A DNA stretch of 64,000 nt from Poa pratensis (GCA_947311845.1 CAMZMU010000096.1:18081833-18145832); one strand, 5' to 3'; positions 1 through 15,835 are shown, counted from the stretch's first letter. Translations and numbers: made by a program. The notes: generated from the sequence alone by a model not told the origin.

Positions 1-400
1 TTTCCAAGATGCTGTCATATGTGACTGCTAGACCTTCGGGTACTCCTTTTTTAACAGACCTTATGACAGCCAAAGAGGATTTTTCAGTTGGGCACATTAT
101 CAGTAGGAAATGGTTTGAAAACTCGGTTTTGGGAGGATACATGACTACGTGACATGCCTCTTTCTAAGCAGTATCCTTCTTTATATAACATTTCACAACG
201 TGAATATGTGTCGGTTGCTAATTTTGTGTTCTTGATCCTCCGAAAGTTAGTTTCGGGCGGACTCTAGCCAAGAACAAATGGAACATGGTTTCCTTTGGTT
301 GAAACATGAGGGGAATTTTTATCCGGGAACCAGATGTATTTAGATGGAGATTGAAACCTTTAGCTCTTTCACGGTTAATGTATGCAAACCATACAAATGG
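1..400 (+). mobile_element. LINE ORF2 relic (reverse-transcriptase zinc-binding region), cut by the window edge
   Basis: In short shifted frames the plus strand reads like the C-terminal part of a plant LINE ORF2: GNGLKTRFWED, then MPLSKQYPSLYNIS, then QREYVSVAN and a DVFRW motif near 335. These match the order of motifs in the other LINEs of this window (for example 33296-34225, minus strand). Stops and frameshifts interrupt it, so it is a dead fragment. The left end lies outside the window. Confidence 0.6.
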
Positions 401-3661
<3,261 letters not shown>

Positions 3662-3721
3662 ATAGGGGTGCATTCAAATGTGCATGGATTGGTGGATTGA
3701 CTCCACCCTTCCTTACAAGTT

Positions 3722-3801
3722 TTTTTTAGATAAAGGTTTTATTACTTAAGAAGTTTAAGCATTACACCCGGCCTCTGCATAAGAATGCACACAGCCGCCA
3801 A
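3722..3801 (-). mobile_element. 80-bp 5'-truncated LINE tail in the 3' flank of SCPL gene 1
   Basis: On the minus strand this is a LINE 3' end (GCAGAGGCCGGGTGTAATGC, then a poly(A) run). It is flanked by a 14-bp target-site duplication, CTTCCTTACAAGTT, at 3708-3721 and 3802-3815. The same tail ends the LINE at 33131-34860. The insertion lies 60 bp after the stop codon, probably inside the transcribed 3' UTR. Confidence 0.8.
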
Positions 3802-3815
3802 CTTCCTTACAAGTT

Positions 3816-4901
3816 ACAATAAGTTGTTTCTTAATGACACACAACTTTGAAAATGGATAGCGATTTATTCAGGCCATAGTCTTATGGTCAAGCACTTCTG
3901 TGTTGAAAAGAGTTGTAATGGTGTTGACATTGAAAAGTATAAAGTGCATACCCACATCCTGGCTCGTGCCGGATGCGATCTTTGAATTTTAATCCTGTCG
4001 TCTACCATTCTGCATGTTTATTTGTGGAAACAACAGGCTACCGGGAGTTTCCAACAACGTACTCTAACAAATGCCGGTTCTAGAAAAGGCTACAGCTAAA
4101 ACTTTGGCCATGTATTTATGGAGTTGATGAAGAGACAGCGCATGCCATATGCTATGGAGTTGTACTCACTGTCAAAGCATCTTGGCACGGTGTAGAAGAA
4201 TGGAAGAGTGTCTTTGCCAACTTGCAGGTGAATTCTTCTGGTTTAGTCTCACTTTCTCGCGGTATGTTTACTTGTGCCGGCAGTTAGGCTAGGTGCCTCG
4301 CGGTTTGTGGAAGAAACGCGCCGTCAGGTGTGGTATCTGAGGGCGACAGAGAGGGTACTGGTATGCGAATTCAGAAGTCAAGAGCTGCCAGGCACACCCC
4401 CAAGAGCTTGTCGAGCAACAGACAACAGTTGATGTCTTACCAAACACCGTAGCTGTCGTGCAAATTCAGAAGTGGGTATCGGGTGATCTTTTATATAGCC
4501 GTTTGCTTTGGAATAGGAATGTCGGGTATGCCATTGAACTGGGTGTGCATAAACAGGCATTGTGAACGGTCTTTTCGGGAGCATGATTAGCTCTTCTTCA
4601 AATCCCTATTCATACCGTTTTAGAAGATTATTCTGTTTTTTAAGATTGATTAACGAAGCCAACTGACCGACTTTTATCGCCAAAACACTTGCATATATAT
4701 AAACATGCATCATGCCACGGATTATCCATCAAAATTTCATAGTATTACGCTTGTATAGACCTCCTACAATATGATTCCTTTCAATTGGCGACAAGGAGGG
4801 ACATAACATGTTACTTTGTTATTCCACTTTAGCACTAAATATGAACATGCATTCACATTTCTTATTATTTGTTCACCCTCTCTGTGCACGTTGCATCCAA
4901 G
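3816..4901. other. Convergent intergenic region, no gene recognised
   Basis: Lies between the 3' ends of SCPL gene 1 (plus) and OEP37 (minus). No supported coding sequence. The part near 4902 must hold the OEP37 3' UTR and polyadenylation signal. Confidence 0.5.
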
Positions 4902-7900
4902 CTAAAAATCCCATCTTTTCTTCACGCGGAACACTATAGTTGAATTCTGTATATTGTCCTGGGGGACTTTCAGCATGAGCTGGATTTTTGACTTCAGGGG
5001 GGTCTCCTTTGTTTTGCCACCTGCGTCCCCAATCTGCATTGCATGATGCAATCTATATTAATAAAATACAAGTAATATATATAGCAGGAAAACAATACCT
5101 TTTGACTCCTATAATAAGCTGAATTGCCAAGTTCAATGTCAATTTTGGGTGATGACTTACCCAGAGAGATGCCCATCCAAGCCTTTCGTCCGACTCATAA
5201 CCTGCTTTCCACTTGACGTGTTTACTGGCCTTTGCTTTATAGACAGCGCTCCAGTAGTTTGTGTCAAAATTGTACCGATAACTGAAGATGATAGGTATCA
5301 TTAAGCAACAGACGTAACATATAAACATGGTGCTTCAAGCTCCCTATGCATATTGAAAGGTAGAGCAAGGCTACGAGCGCATCACTTAGCAACAGTCTAA
5401 CAGATCATGCCATCAAGGAGGCTAATCGTATGATCTTTCTTTTCAAGCCTATATTAGGTATCCACCCCTGTGTAGATAGGTACATCGAACTGTAGAGCTA
5501 ATTGAATTTCAACACAAAAGTGGCCATAATTTATACATCTTTGTTTACCTGAACTTGTCCAAAGGAGTTAACTGGCGCTTAAATGCAAATGATAGTGCAT
5601 TTGATGGTAAAGTGAGGCTGGGAATAAATGATATCTCATCATCCTATAAAATAGTACAAAGGATCCATTACAAGCAACATGAGGGAGAAAATGCAGATTA
5701 AACAAGGCCAACTTAGAGATGTTTTACCTTATAGCGATACTTTATATTCATCACATTATCATTGTACAATGCAGTACAAACTCCATTTAGAACACGAGAC
5801 GTCACCATACCATTTACTGATAATATTTTCTCACCCTCATCCAGTTTCTTCTCCTTAACTGAAACTTCGCCGTTGGGAAATACAAAGGTTGCTCTTGGCT
5901 ACACATAAAAGATATCTATTATTAAGCTATCTAAGTAATGAACTAAATCCTCATGCTTAGAGAAGGTTGTGTTGTTCATATGGTCAGTACTAGTTTAGTA
6001 CCAACTACCAAGGAAGTGACATGTTCTGAGAAAATTGTCAACACAAGAAAGGAATGACAACAAAAAGATATCTATTATTAAGTTATCTAAGTAATGAACT
6101 TAAACCTCAAGCTTAAAGAAGCTTCCGTTGTTCATATGATCATTAGTACCAAGGACATAACAGGTTCTTAGAAAATCGTCAACACAAGAAAGAAATGATA
6201 AGATACATAAGAAATTTCATGATTGCAGCTGTCTTCAGTTAAAAAAACAATATTATTTTTAAGACTCCTGTATTCCTGTGAAGTACAAAACACTGACCAA
6301 TCCATCAGGAGGAACCAGAGATGAGAACTCAATCTTGCATGGTGAATCTCGCAAATTCGTAGTTACTGCCACTTCTCCTTGTCCCTCCTGAGAAACAAAA
6401 TGTTAGGACTACAATTGTGTAACATATAACTCCAAGGATATTTGTAGCACAAACAGTACATGCTACCTACGAAGGTTTTGCATGGTGAATAGCGTTGGAA
6501 ATATTGAAGACTTTGCATGGTGACACACTAGAACAACAAAAGGTAAAGATTGCCGTGTTATTCTATCGTTGGTTAAGCCTTACATTAGATATTGAAGAAC
6601 TAATAAAAATAAGGAAAAACCAGTATACTAGCAATGTGTTAATCAGTACTTTTTTTTTTTCATTTAGCTGAAACACAAGTAGAAAGGAAGAATAAAGTGC
6701 AAAACTATAAAGCACATGCTGTTACATTGTAGAATATCTGGTGATGCTATACAATGGTAGGAACCACATAACCAGTTTTGGATGGGTACTGCTACTATCT
6801 GAGAAATGTAGAAAGAACACAGAATTATTTTAGCTGTCAGATTGGATGGTATGTTTATTAATCATTAAATGCTTATGGCCAAGTCAGGGATCAGATGCAT
6901 GAGGTTTTCATTGTTCAGCGGTATCGGTACCACTGGTCAAGCACAGAAATCCAACTTTGAACAAATAATCAATTGTTCACAGAAGAAACACGAAATGGCT
7001 TTGGTTTTCACAGGACATGACAAGACTACAGCAATTATTGTGCTTTTCAGATAAATACTTTGAATAAAAAAATCCTTGGATACAATACCTTTTGTTGTAG
7101 AATAAAAGAGATTAGGGAAATATCCTGATTGATATAAATAATAAATCCTAAGAGGTACGGAAAATATAAAAATAGGAGTCCTCGTGAGGAAGCCCCAAAG
7201 GTTGAGAAAACAAGGTAGCATATACTCAGTTGTTTCAGTTTTACAACAAAATGACCATGTCATTTTGCAGTAGAATGCATATACTACAGAAGTGTAAATT
7301 ATTATATCGTAAACATAACTGATGGGGATTCTCTAGCAAAATTCAGATAAGAGGTTAAATGCACGATTTTCATTCGCATGCCTTCTTTGTGCCAAACAAA
7401 CAAAAAAAAGGTCATTCTGCCAATAAAATGTAAAGTCATTTAACACACACATGAAGCAGGTACAATGTGTGACACTAGTATGTCACTTCGAAGAACCTTT
7501 TGGGGGTTCAACTATACGTACTACATAACAGATAGAGCTATTCATCAAGTTATGTTTCCCATAATCCATTCATCCATGTGAACTAAAGATAGTCCAGGTA
7601 TTAGAGAGAAGAATAAAGTGATTTCCATGTGGACACTGAATTTTGCTAAGTACAAATGTTGAACGATTAAAAATGAGCTTCATGGATGTCATGAAAAATC
7701 GTGCAAGTTGAGAACCTGATGAGTTAAATCTCGATAAACTTATTACTGAATAAATACGGAGATATAATATATTACAGACATGCAAATACAATCAACACAT
7801 TAGATGTCTTACATAAATGAACAGGCTGCAAAGTTTTTTTTTTTAGAGCGTTCAGGCTGCAAAGTTTTCAGAAAATAGATGTTTCCTTCCGAGTGCAGGC

Positions 7901-10126
7901 ACAACAGCAGCTAATTTTTTCATGGTTATAACATGAAATCAGCTTTAGTTACAAATAGTCAAATATTGTGCTAGCAACATCTATGGTTTGTGCTTTTGCA
8001 TAGAAGAGAAATATACACATGTATATAAGATAGACACATAGCTAACTGATAAAATTCATGGACAGAAGCTCGAATTGATAGGTGCACTTTTGGTCCTAGT
8101 CTAATGTTCACCCTCAAAGACAAAACCATTTACTTTGTCCCAAATGTCAAAGCCGATGAAAAGTTACACCTCACACCTAAACCATCCCGGTTTGAGGTGA
8201 TGTAGTATCTTGAATTCCACATTGGCTCTGAACTGAGACCTGCCCATCAGCCTCTGTGTCCACTCTTTCTCTCCCTCCTTTTACTCATCTCTTTCTTTCA
8301 CCGGTGCTTTTAACAGACAGCTATTTAATCTTTGTCTACCAAAATAGTGAAGTAGATGGTGTGGCAGCCAACATGGCAAAACCACCATTGGGACATGATC
8401 TGCACTGGTTTTGGCCCTTGAAGAATGGAAAGTTCATGACTTAACGGTTTTGAAGTTGGGAGGGAAAGTTAGACTAAGAGACAACATTATAGCTTCATAA
8501 AACAGCTTCTCTGAAACTACATTACAGGAAAACATGTGGGAGACGATTGGAACAACTTCTCTATGTACAGAGCACAAACCTTTCTACTGTCGTACTTCAA
8601 CTGAAAGTACCTGTCCACGTGAATGCAAGAAACAATGGAATTGTCGTATTCATAGTCACAAGACATAGACAAACACTCTGTAGAACAGCCGATATGAACA
8701 TAAGATTGGTCTCCATTCTGGTAATTCTGAAACATAAGGCAGTCTGAGAAAGCCGCACAATGCCGGCATATACAAACAAAGAGCATCACTAGGAGCTTCA
8801 GAATTGGAACGGTGCATATTATTGATGTCTTCACAAAAATATCATATCCAGCAGAAAGTATATACTGTAACATTTAGGTATTCCGAGAGCAACAGATGAT
8901 GTCAGAATGGAATGTCACCTAATTGAAAAAGGTTATAATAAGTGTCTGCCAACAAAATGTGTTCCATTCACATGGTTTTACATTGTTAGTGTTTCTTTTC
9001 ACTAGACTACTCCACATTCTATAGGTAATAAAAACAGCAACTTTTAGCAGGAGGTAATGTGAGAATAGCTTGTAGTGCTGTCAGTTTCCTCATGTTGACC
9101 TATTATTGGCTCACAACATTATCCCTACGAAATTGATTTGTATAGAATCTAGTTATATGGACCAGCCTGGACAAAATTCAACAATCACTTAATCGAAACT
9201 CCTTCCGCATATGAGACTTCTAATTTAAGTTTGGTTCGTTTCATCATTTATATAATATGTTTCCATTTTCTGTTTAGTTCAGGTTGTCCACCGGTGCTTC
9301 GGCATGGATTTCGTTGGGCAAAAGTTCAACAAATTATAGCCTGACCAGCGTTCTTGCATTCCGTACGTGTTCCAGATTAAGCGGACGAGAATCAGATGGA
9401 AAGAGATAATCACAGAAGATTTTTTCTTACTACAATATTTGTTCCCTTCCGAATTTTGATGTTTTCTTACTACTATTCTTGCAACATGACCCACTTCTGT
9501 TCGCTCACCTGTCCAAAGTAAATACACTTCCAGTTTCATTCCCAAATTTGGGCACCTACAATTTTCACAAATCCTGCTCAATTTTTATTCCCAATTTTAT
9601 GCTTCTAAAGCATCTACTGTACTGCGCTTCTGTATTCTCGAATGCAGCAGAGATACAGTTGAGCAACCACCACACTACACAACGTCATCGCACGGAAGAA
9701 TCAAGAGAAGAGCGGCGGATAATCAGAGGTCGCTCGCACCTTGGTGTTGTGTGCCGCTCGAACGCGCAACGAGCCGGCGAGGCCGGCCGCGCCTCGCAGC
9801 ACGGCGGCGCGGGAGGCGGTGTCGACGACGACGGAGAAGTTCCGCGCCATGAGCGCGACCTCGGGAGGCAGGGCCCCTCCCGCGGCGCCATGGTGGACGC
9901 GGAGCCGGAGCTTCGCGAGGCCGTTGAGTACGCGGCAGGAGAGGCGGTGGGAGAAGAGCTGGCGCTCGCTGTCGAACTCCGATGTGACCCTGATGGGCGG
10001 CCGCCTGCGCAGGAAATCGCGCACCGGCGTGGGCGGGGCTGGGTCCGATCGGACATGGGGGGTCACGCCGTCCTCGTCCGTTTGTGGGGGAGGGGGCGGC
10101 GCGGAGAGGAGAGAGGGCGCCGCCAT
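4902..10126 (-). CDS. OEP37: Outer envelope pore protein 37, chloroplastic (OEP37)
   Basis: Complete six-exon gene, in coding order: 10126-9740, 6387-6298, 5898-5728, 5643-5549, 5281-5161, 5033-4902. The sum is 996 nt, or 331 residues, close to the known OEP37 of about 330. Junctions are GT-AG and frames join without error. Recognised by RVTSEFDSE and HRLSC in exon 1, LPSNALSFAFKR in exon 4, YNFDTNYWSAVYK and LGWASLWV in exon 5, and the C-terminus FRVKKRWDF. The family forms a beta-barrel, cation-selective channel in the chloroplast outer envelope and has no cleaved transit peptide; residues 1-35 here are Pro-rich, as in homologues. I chose the ATG giving MAAPSLLS; an in-frame ATG 96 nt upstream (10222) would add 32 residues. 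Intron 1 is 3.35 kb and holds only repeats. No damage seen. It is unrelated to the surrounding SCPL array and probably marks the ancestral locus. Confidence 0.93.
5907..6200. repeat. Tandem repeat, 156-bp period, in OEP37 intron 2
   Basis: Two diverged copies (5907-6062 and 6063-6200). Each starts with AAAAGATATCTATTATTAAG and ends with a CAACACAAGAAAG block. They lie inside the intron between exons 2 and 3 and do not touch splice sites. Confidence 0.75.
8093..8482. repeat. Possible MULE-type MITE in OEP37 intron 1
   Basis: The ends near 8093 (CCTAGTCTAATGTTCACCC) and 8482 (reverse complement CTTAGTCTAACTTTCCCTCC) are similar inverted repeats extending several tens of bases. I could not find a clear target-site duplication, so the boundaries are approximate. 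The rest of this 3.35-kb intron (6388-9739) is AT-rich and shows no coding signal. Confidence 0.35.
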
Positions 10127-10327
10127 GCGGATAGTGGTGGGAACAGAGGTGGCGACAGGAGGAAGAAGAGGTAGGGAGTGAAGAGGACACGTGGTGTGCA
10201 AATTCAATCTTGCTCCTTCCAATTGTCGACAGGGAAACTTTATTTTTTGTTAGAAAAATGGAACGCTGTCATTCCAAACTTTGCTCAAACAAAATAAAAC
10301 TTTGCTCGGCAAGATCGCGGGACATGG

Positions 10328-10698
10328 GAGTGCAAATATTTTGCAACTAGTTGCACCTGCAACTCATCGTCGGATGCACCACTTAGGAGTTTTCAAAAAA
10401 TCCAAAATAAATTATGGACATAGTTTATGTTGTATCTTGTGCACCCACAAATTTTCATCCAAAAATATTACTATACGTGAGCTGTGCAAAAACGAAAAGG
10501 ACCTAAGTGAATAGTATCATGTGCTATTCACACTTCATTTGTCTTTTTTGCACAGGTCACATATTGTCATGTTTTTTATCAAACTTTGTGAGTGCATAAG
10601 ATACAACATAACATATGTCCATGATTTATTTCATATTTTTTGAAAACACCAAAATAAGGTATTCGACAATGGGTTGCGGCCGCAAATTGTAGTTTCCC
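10328..10698. mobile_element. Foldback Mutator-type MITE upstream of OEP37
   Basis: A 371-bp element whose two halves are inverted repeats of each other (the arms meet near 10515). It is flanked by a 9-bp direct duplication GGGACATGG at 10319-10327 and 10699-10707; 9 bp is the Mutator target-site size. It sits about 200 bp upstream of the OEP37 start, so it may lie in or next to that promoter. Confidence 0.7.
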
Positions 10699-10859
10699 GG
10701 GACATGGTCATGGTTACATCAACGAGAAAATCATTTAGCCAGCCACTCCAACACGAGGACGCTTTGCGCATGTCCACAAGTCCATTCCTATACGCGTCGA
10801 TAGAGAGTACATGAGCTAAACAAGTCCAGTCCTCGCAAGACTCCTACGTTTCGGATCGT

Positions 10860-11290
10860 CCGAGGGCGGTGGCTAGGGTTTTTTAGAGAAATCCTTGTCG
10901 GCTCAGCCGACACCGACGCGGTGTCGTTTTGGGGTGGCATCATCCTTTCCTGAAGAGCGTCGTGGCTACCCTTAGTCTGCCTCCCTTAGTGTGCCGGGCA
11001 GCAGCGGGAGCTTTCCTTCTTGAAGGTGCTGCTCGGTACTCGATGTTTCGGCGGTAGGAGCGTGGTGGCACTCCTTCGGAGGGTGCAGCGGTTGCGGGTT
11101 TGACCTGTAGTTTAGTCGATCCGCCTTTGTCTCCATTTTGTTTATGCTTTTCTTCTCTTTGGGCGTTTGCGTGTGTTTGCTGCTGCCCCAACATGTGTGG
11201 TGTTGCGTTTGTATCGATGGTTGTATTGTGGTCGTTGTTTTATTTATAAAGCGGGGCGAAAGCCTATTTCGAGAGAGCTAAACAAAAGAC
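10860..11290 (+). mobile_element. LINE-like retroposon 3' fragment
   Basis: Contains the phrase TTTATAAAGCGGGGCGAAAG near 11247, which is typical of grass LINE 3' ends, preceded by GC-rich noncoding sequence. Boundaries are approximate and no target-site duplication was found. Confidence 0.4.
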
Positions 11291-11299
11291 AAATGGAAC

Positions 11300-12609
11300 A
11301 CCCTTGCTGTTGTGTCATCCCCAGGGTGACACCGGGGTGAAACCAGAGTGCCTCCATAGACCATGACCCCGGCAGCTCCCATGCCGTAGTCATGGACCGC
11401 GGTGGCGCCGAGGATTGGTGGTTTGCGGCGGAGGTTCCCTGGGGCGACTAAGGCGTCACGCCTGCGCGCGGCAGCTAGGGCGACGCCCCAGGTCGTGCAG
11501 CGGCGGCTTCCTCCCCCTTGGTCATCATCACGTGTGTGGGAGCTCCCGTCCTATCTTGGTGGTGCACCGTGGATCTGGGATCCCGTCCAGATCCATCGCC
11601 GGCTCGTCATCGGCCGTTCGGCGGCTCATGGGGCACGGAGCTACTGGGGCTGGTCCATGGTGGAGGTGGTGGTGCGGTGGTTGGCATATGTGGTGCCGTG
11701 TGTTCCTGTGCCGAGTGGGCCGAAGTGGAGCAGTGGTTACACTGGCCCGCATGCTCCAGTGCGGGAGGCCCCAAGGCGTAGCGATGTGTGGCTCGTCTTC
11801 GGCCGTTCGGCGGCGCGACCCCATTGGCTGAGAGATGGTGGACCAGTTGACCGGTGGGGAGCAATCGACAGTACCGAGCGAGGGCTTGCTTCTGCTTTGG
11901 GCCGGAGCCGGCAGTGACGGTGCCCGCGATCGTCGCCTCCTTCATGAAGGCGTAGTTGTGGTACTATGCATGTCTCTCTTGTTCCATGCTCTGAGGGAAA
12001 CCCTAGATCCGGGTACTCCCGATCGGACGCTGTTGGTGTCTTTCCTTCATGTCCCTCCTGGGGGCATCGTTCATGTAGTTTGGCTCATCTGGAGGAACCA
12101 GTGGGGATTAGGCGGTGGTGTTGATGGTGGTGATGCTGCTCGCTCTCTGAGGTCACGACACTCGAGCTTCTACAGGAGGGGCTGGAGTCTCTCCTTTAAA
12201 GACAGCTAATTGCTCGACCTAGTGCCGGTGAAGCTTATCGGGTGTCGACTCGGCTGCGTGATGTCCTTCGATTCCACCGGTGACTATTGTGTAAAGCCTC
12301 GGCGGCGCATGACTCTTCATCTGGGTGTGGACTCGGCGATGTGTTTCCCTTCGGCCGCTCCAACACCATTGTAGCTGATCTCGGCTGATTGAAACTTTTC
12401 GTCTATGGCGGTGAAGCTTCTTGCGCACTAGTGTCCAACATTAATCGGAAGACAATGAGTGTTGAAGGCCCACCCTGCAGACTTGTTGCTTTGTGTCGGG
12501 TTCTCCCCCTGTTGTTGTTCTAGCTTCTTGTTCCTATCTGTAATTTCACTGGTATTTATCCCGGTTCCCTTTTAATGAAATGCAGCAGCGCTTACTGCCT
12601 TCTATAAAA
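11300..12609 (+). mobile_element. Poly(A)-tailed non-LTR retroposon, no intact protein
   Basis: Ends with TTAATGAAATGCAGCAGCGC, CTTACTGCCTTCT and a poly(A) run at about 12600-12609, a common grass retroposon tail. The body is GC-rich with open frames in several frames on both strands, none resembling a known protein. The 5' end is uncertain. Confidence 0.5.
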
Positions 12610-13191
12610 AAAAAGTATATGACCTAACGCGGCGACACAAGTGGACTGGACCCATTTTCAGCTTAAATGGACTGGATTTATGTTTGGGCAGACACTTCAT
12701 GGGCAGCTGCCCTTGAGCTCGTGGCACACATGATAGGTCCACTTCTGCAGTGCCAGTTTATACAAGGACATAGGTATAACACATTTTCTCGATAAAGGAA
12801 ATTTTTATTATTGCTCCGATCCGGAATATGATTCGTAACTTGTATACACGTTTTGTACTACCACAGTGCAATCTGTACGACCGTTTTATTGGACCGGAGG
12901 GAGTAACTCAAATGTTCGCATCAAGACGATACAATCTAAACGAGTCACACCCGACCTTTGCATAGCAATGATGCATACAGTGCAACAAAAATAAGGAAAG
13001 TTTAATAAATTTTAACTTGACACGCGACAGCCGACATGTCGGATTAAACATGCTAAGGTGACAGAGGAGGTAGATTACGCCACCATCCGTGTTGGTGTTC
13101 GGTGAAAATCTTCCTTGCTGCTTGCTCCACCTGATAATATACCGTTGTGATTGGTGCAAGTGGCTTCAAGTGCGTAGTCAGTGTGTGCACG
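12610..13191. other. Intergenic with a MITE-like remnant
   Basis: No coding signal. Around 12810-12905 the sequence ends in GACCGGAGGGAGTAA, resembling the end of a Stowaway- or Tourist-type MITE, but only one end is clear. Confidence 0.4.
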
Positions 13192-13408
13192 GGTATAATG
13201 TTCTTTGGATTTACTGATTAATGCCCTAGTATTTTTCTTACATTAAAACTGGATTATGTTATTATCCGTTTGGGGAGATTATCGGTCTGATCTTGCCATG
13301 AAAAGTTGGAACTAATCCTGATAAGTAATGCTAGTGTACGCCAAAGTGGAACCTTCCTAGGCAACTATTCTGACAGACAAGGACAGCGGAATGTACCCAC
13401 GGGGAAAT
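13192..13408 (+). repeat. 217-bp direct repeat, copy A, upstream of SCPL gene 2
   Basis: Nearly identical to 14090-14306, 898 bp further on. Both run from GGTATAATGTTCTTTGG to CACGGGGAAAT. After the shared block the two diverge at once, consistent with a duplication whose second junction lies here. Confidence 0.9.
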
Positions 13409-13639
13409 CACTACAACATACAATTCCACTAGGATTGCTGGCCTGTGGTTCATCCACGTTTTGGGCCCACAAATCAGTGTCATATTTGTCCACGACATGG
13501 GTCCACAGGTCAGCGACAGATAAATTTGTTGTCTTCTCGTTCTCCACTATAGTATGACAGTTCGCTCCGTGGATTCTCGTGGGCTTCTAGGCTAATCGTT
13601 GACTGGCCCCTGCCGCCCAATCCACGCGCTAACCGGCTC

Positions 13640-14010
13640 CTTCGTCTCTCCATGTCCCGTTGCGAGGCAACTGCCGGCGGCGACGAAGACGCGCGGGCCA
13701 AGGAGCAGGTGGTGCAGGAGCTACGGGAGGCTGCCAGGTCCCTCATTGCGCGACGCGCAGCCGACGCGGACGCGCTGCGGCGGCGCTGGACAGGGATGCC
13801 AACAAGGTCCGTTCCCCACCTCCTTCCATGCATGGCGAGGCAGTGGTCGGCAAGGAGGAAGCGAGGGCCCCGAAGGAGCAAGTGATGCAGGAGTTGCGGG
13901 AAGCCGCCAGGCCTCGCCGCGCTCCGCACCGCCGACGGGGACGCGATGCGGCTGCGCTGGACATGGATGTCCTTCCCTTGTTTCTTGTGTGCCGCAGAGG
14001 ACAAAAACGA
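13640..14010 (+). pseudogene. Unidentified GC-rich gene fragment with an internal duplication
   Basis: Two similar blocks about 200 bp apart encode ARAKEQVVQELREAAR and ARAPKEQVMQELREAAR, in frames that do not stay open together. This looks like a duplicated piece of a gene coding for a charged, possibly helical, segment. I do not recognise the family. It lies between the two 217-bp direct repeats, so it may have arrived as one inserted segment. Confidence 0.35.
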
Positions 14011-14089
14011 CGCCCTCTAGGTCGTGCTCCCTGCTCTCTGCATTATTAGTGATTTCACCTATTCTCTTTGTTTTGGGCATAGTCTGCTT

Positions 14090-14306
14090 GGTATAATGTT
14101 CTTTGGATTTACTGATTAATGCCCTAGTATTTTTCTTACATTAAAGTTGAATTATGTTATTATCCGTTTGGGGAGATTATCGGTCTGATCTTGCCATGAA
14201 AAGTTGGAACTAATCCTGATAAGTAATGCTAGTGTACGCCAAAGTGGAACCTTCCTAGGCAACTATTCTGACAGACAAGGACAGCGGAATGTACCCACGG
14301 GGAAAT
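14090..14306 (+). repeat. 217-bp direct repeat, copy B, in the SCPL gene 2 promoter
   Basis: Second copy of the block at 13192-13408, with only a few differences. It ends about 240 bp before the TATA box of the gene at 14623. Confidence 0.9.
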
Positions 14307-14545
14307 ACTCATACATATCATACAGCACCAGGACAACGAGCCAAATGGCGCTCTCTCCTAATCCGAAGCTCTTGTGTACAACATGAAACTCGACAACATA
14401 CAGCCGGCCTACGATGCAGTATTCAATCCAGCAATGGCCACGGAGATCTTTTTATTTGTCTCGAAACGGTCAGAAGAAATTTTCAACACTGTCTCCAACA
14501 CAGATCATTTCAAAACATTCTCCTCTGTTCACTCGTCTCCGAGAC

Positions 14546-14588
14546 CTATATAAACATCCTTCACATCATCATCATCATCATCATCATC
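14546..14588 (+). promoter_or_regulatory. TATA box and (ATC)n microsatellite of SCPL gene 2
   Basis: CTATATAAAC at 14546-14555 is followed by a run of about seven ATC units up to 14588, which would lie in the 5' leader. The ATG follows at 14623. Confidence 0.6.
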
Positions 14589-14880
14589 GAGACAACAGCT
14601 ACTAATTTCATCAGAGAACATCATGAAGAAAACTTCCTTCTGCATATCTCTCCTATTCTTCGTCGCGGCGTGTCGCGCAAATGCATCGCAGGAGTCTCGA
14701 CTGAGAGAGTTCATCCTGTCCAGAAGGACCACCACTGGCAGCAGCAGCGTACAACAACTAAGGGCTGCTACCAGTAGCCTCCGAGCAGAGTACCCTGTGA
14801 CTGACCAGACCAATCTGAAGGATGCCGATAAGATAGCGGCGTTACCGGGGCAGCCCAACGGCGTCAGCTTCAGCCAGTAG

Positions 14881-15012
<132 letters not shown>

Positions 15013-15080
15013 TAGTCGTGTCCTCTTGCACTTGTGTTGTCTCTCATACAATTATGTATACTTGCTGTCTTCATGATATA

Positions 15081-15830
15081 CTAGCAAAGTGCCCTTGCCC
15101 GTGCTTTGCTACGGGAGAAAAAAAAAGGGAGTTTCATTTTGGATTTAAACTCGTTGTCGAATTACTTGTGGATCACTTTAAAAGGGAAGAAAATGGCAAT
15201 GGATTATTTGGGTCATTAAATCATTTTTAAAATTTATAACTTTGGTTCCGCTGGACAGAGATGTATTTTTTGATATTTAACAAAAGGTTTCATTTTAAAA
15301 ACATTTTTTGAACTTAAATCTTGAATTATACGGCCGAATTACATCTCTGTATTTTGATCAACTAAAACGGATGCAAAAAAGGAAAAGTAATGATGCCAAA
15401 TTAAACTACATGGTGAGAGCTTTGGATCGATGTAAAATTTGTTAAATTTGGAGTTGCGGTTTGAAAGTTATGAATTTACAAAGTTTAGTTTGTTGTTTGT
15501 TTATTTAAACGAAATTTAGAAAACTGGTTAATCTCGGTCGTCCGTTCGAACTTAAACGGACGCTCCAGATTGTCCAGTACCGCTTCGGTGGGTTTTTTGC
15601 GAAGAGGTCCCTGGTTTTTCCTAAAATTGCGGCTAAGTCAGTACGACGTATGCCGTGTGGACTGCGGGTTAATTTCGCAGTTTGTCAGGGTTTTTTTGCA
15701 AAACGAAATTTCGAACAGGTATCCACTCGGCGGTGGCAGTGGCTGTAATATGGCCGAACAACCAGGGGCAAAACCGTCATTTTAGGGTCGGACGGCAAGA
15801 AGCTTTGCTCCCTTTATTAGTAGGTATAGA
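15081..15830 (-). mobile_element. Non-autonomous Helitron in intron 1 of SCPL gene 2
   Basis: On the minus strand it starts TCTATACCTACTAATAAAG and ends GGGCACTTTGCTAG after a GC hairpin (CCCGTAGCAAAGCACGGG). The target is A|T, as for Helitrons. No Rep/helicase is coded in its 750 bp. It sits inside the left target-site duplication of the neighbouring MULE. Confidence 0.85.
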
Positions 15831-15835
15831 TAGGT

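Noticed and set aside
8256..8873. Small open frames in OEP37 intron 1
   Set aside because: Short, on both strands, without motifs; the neighbouring OEP37 exons join perfectly across this intron.
11402..12209. Several overlapping open frames of 100-170 residues
   Set aside because: They lie in the GC-rich body of a poly(A) retroposon, in conflicting frames, without recognisable domains.
15081..15830. Solo LTR in intron 1 of SCPL gene 2
   Set aside because: No TG..CA ends and no 5-bp duplication; the ends and A|T target fit a Helitron.
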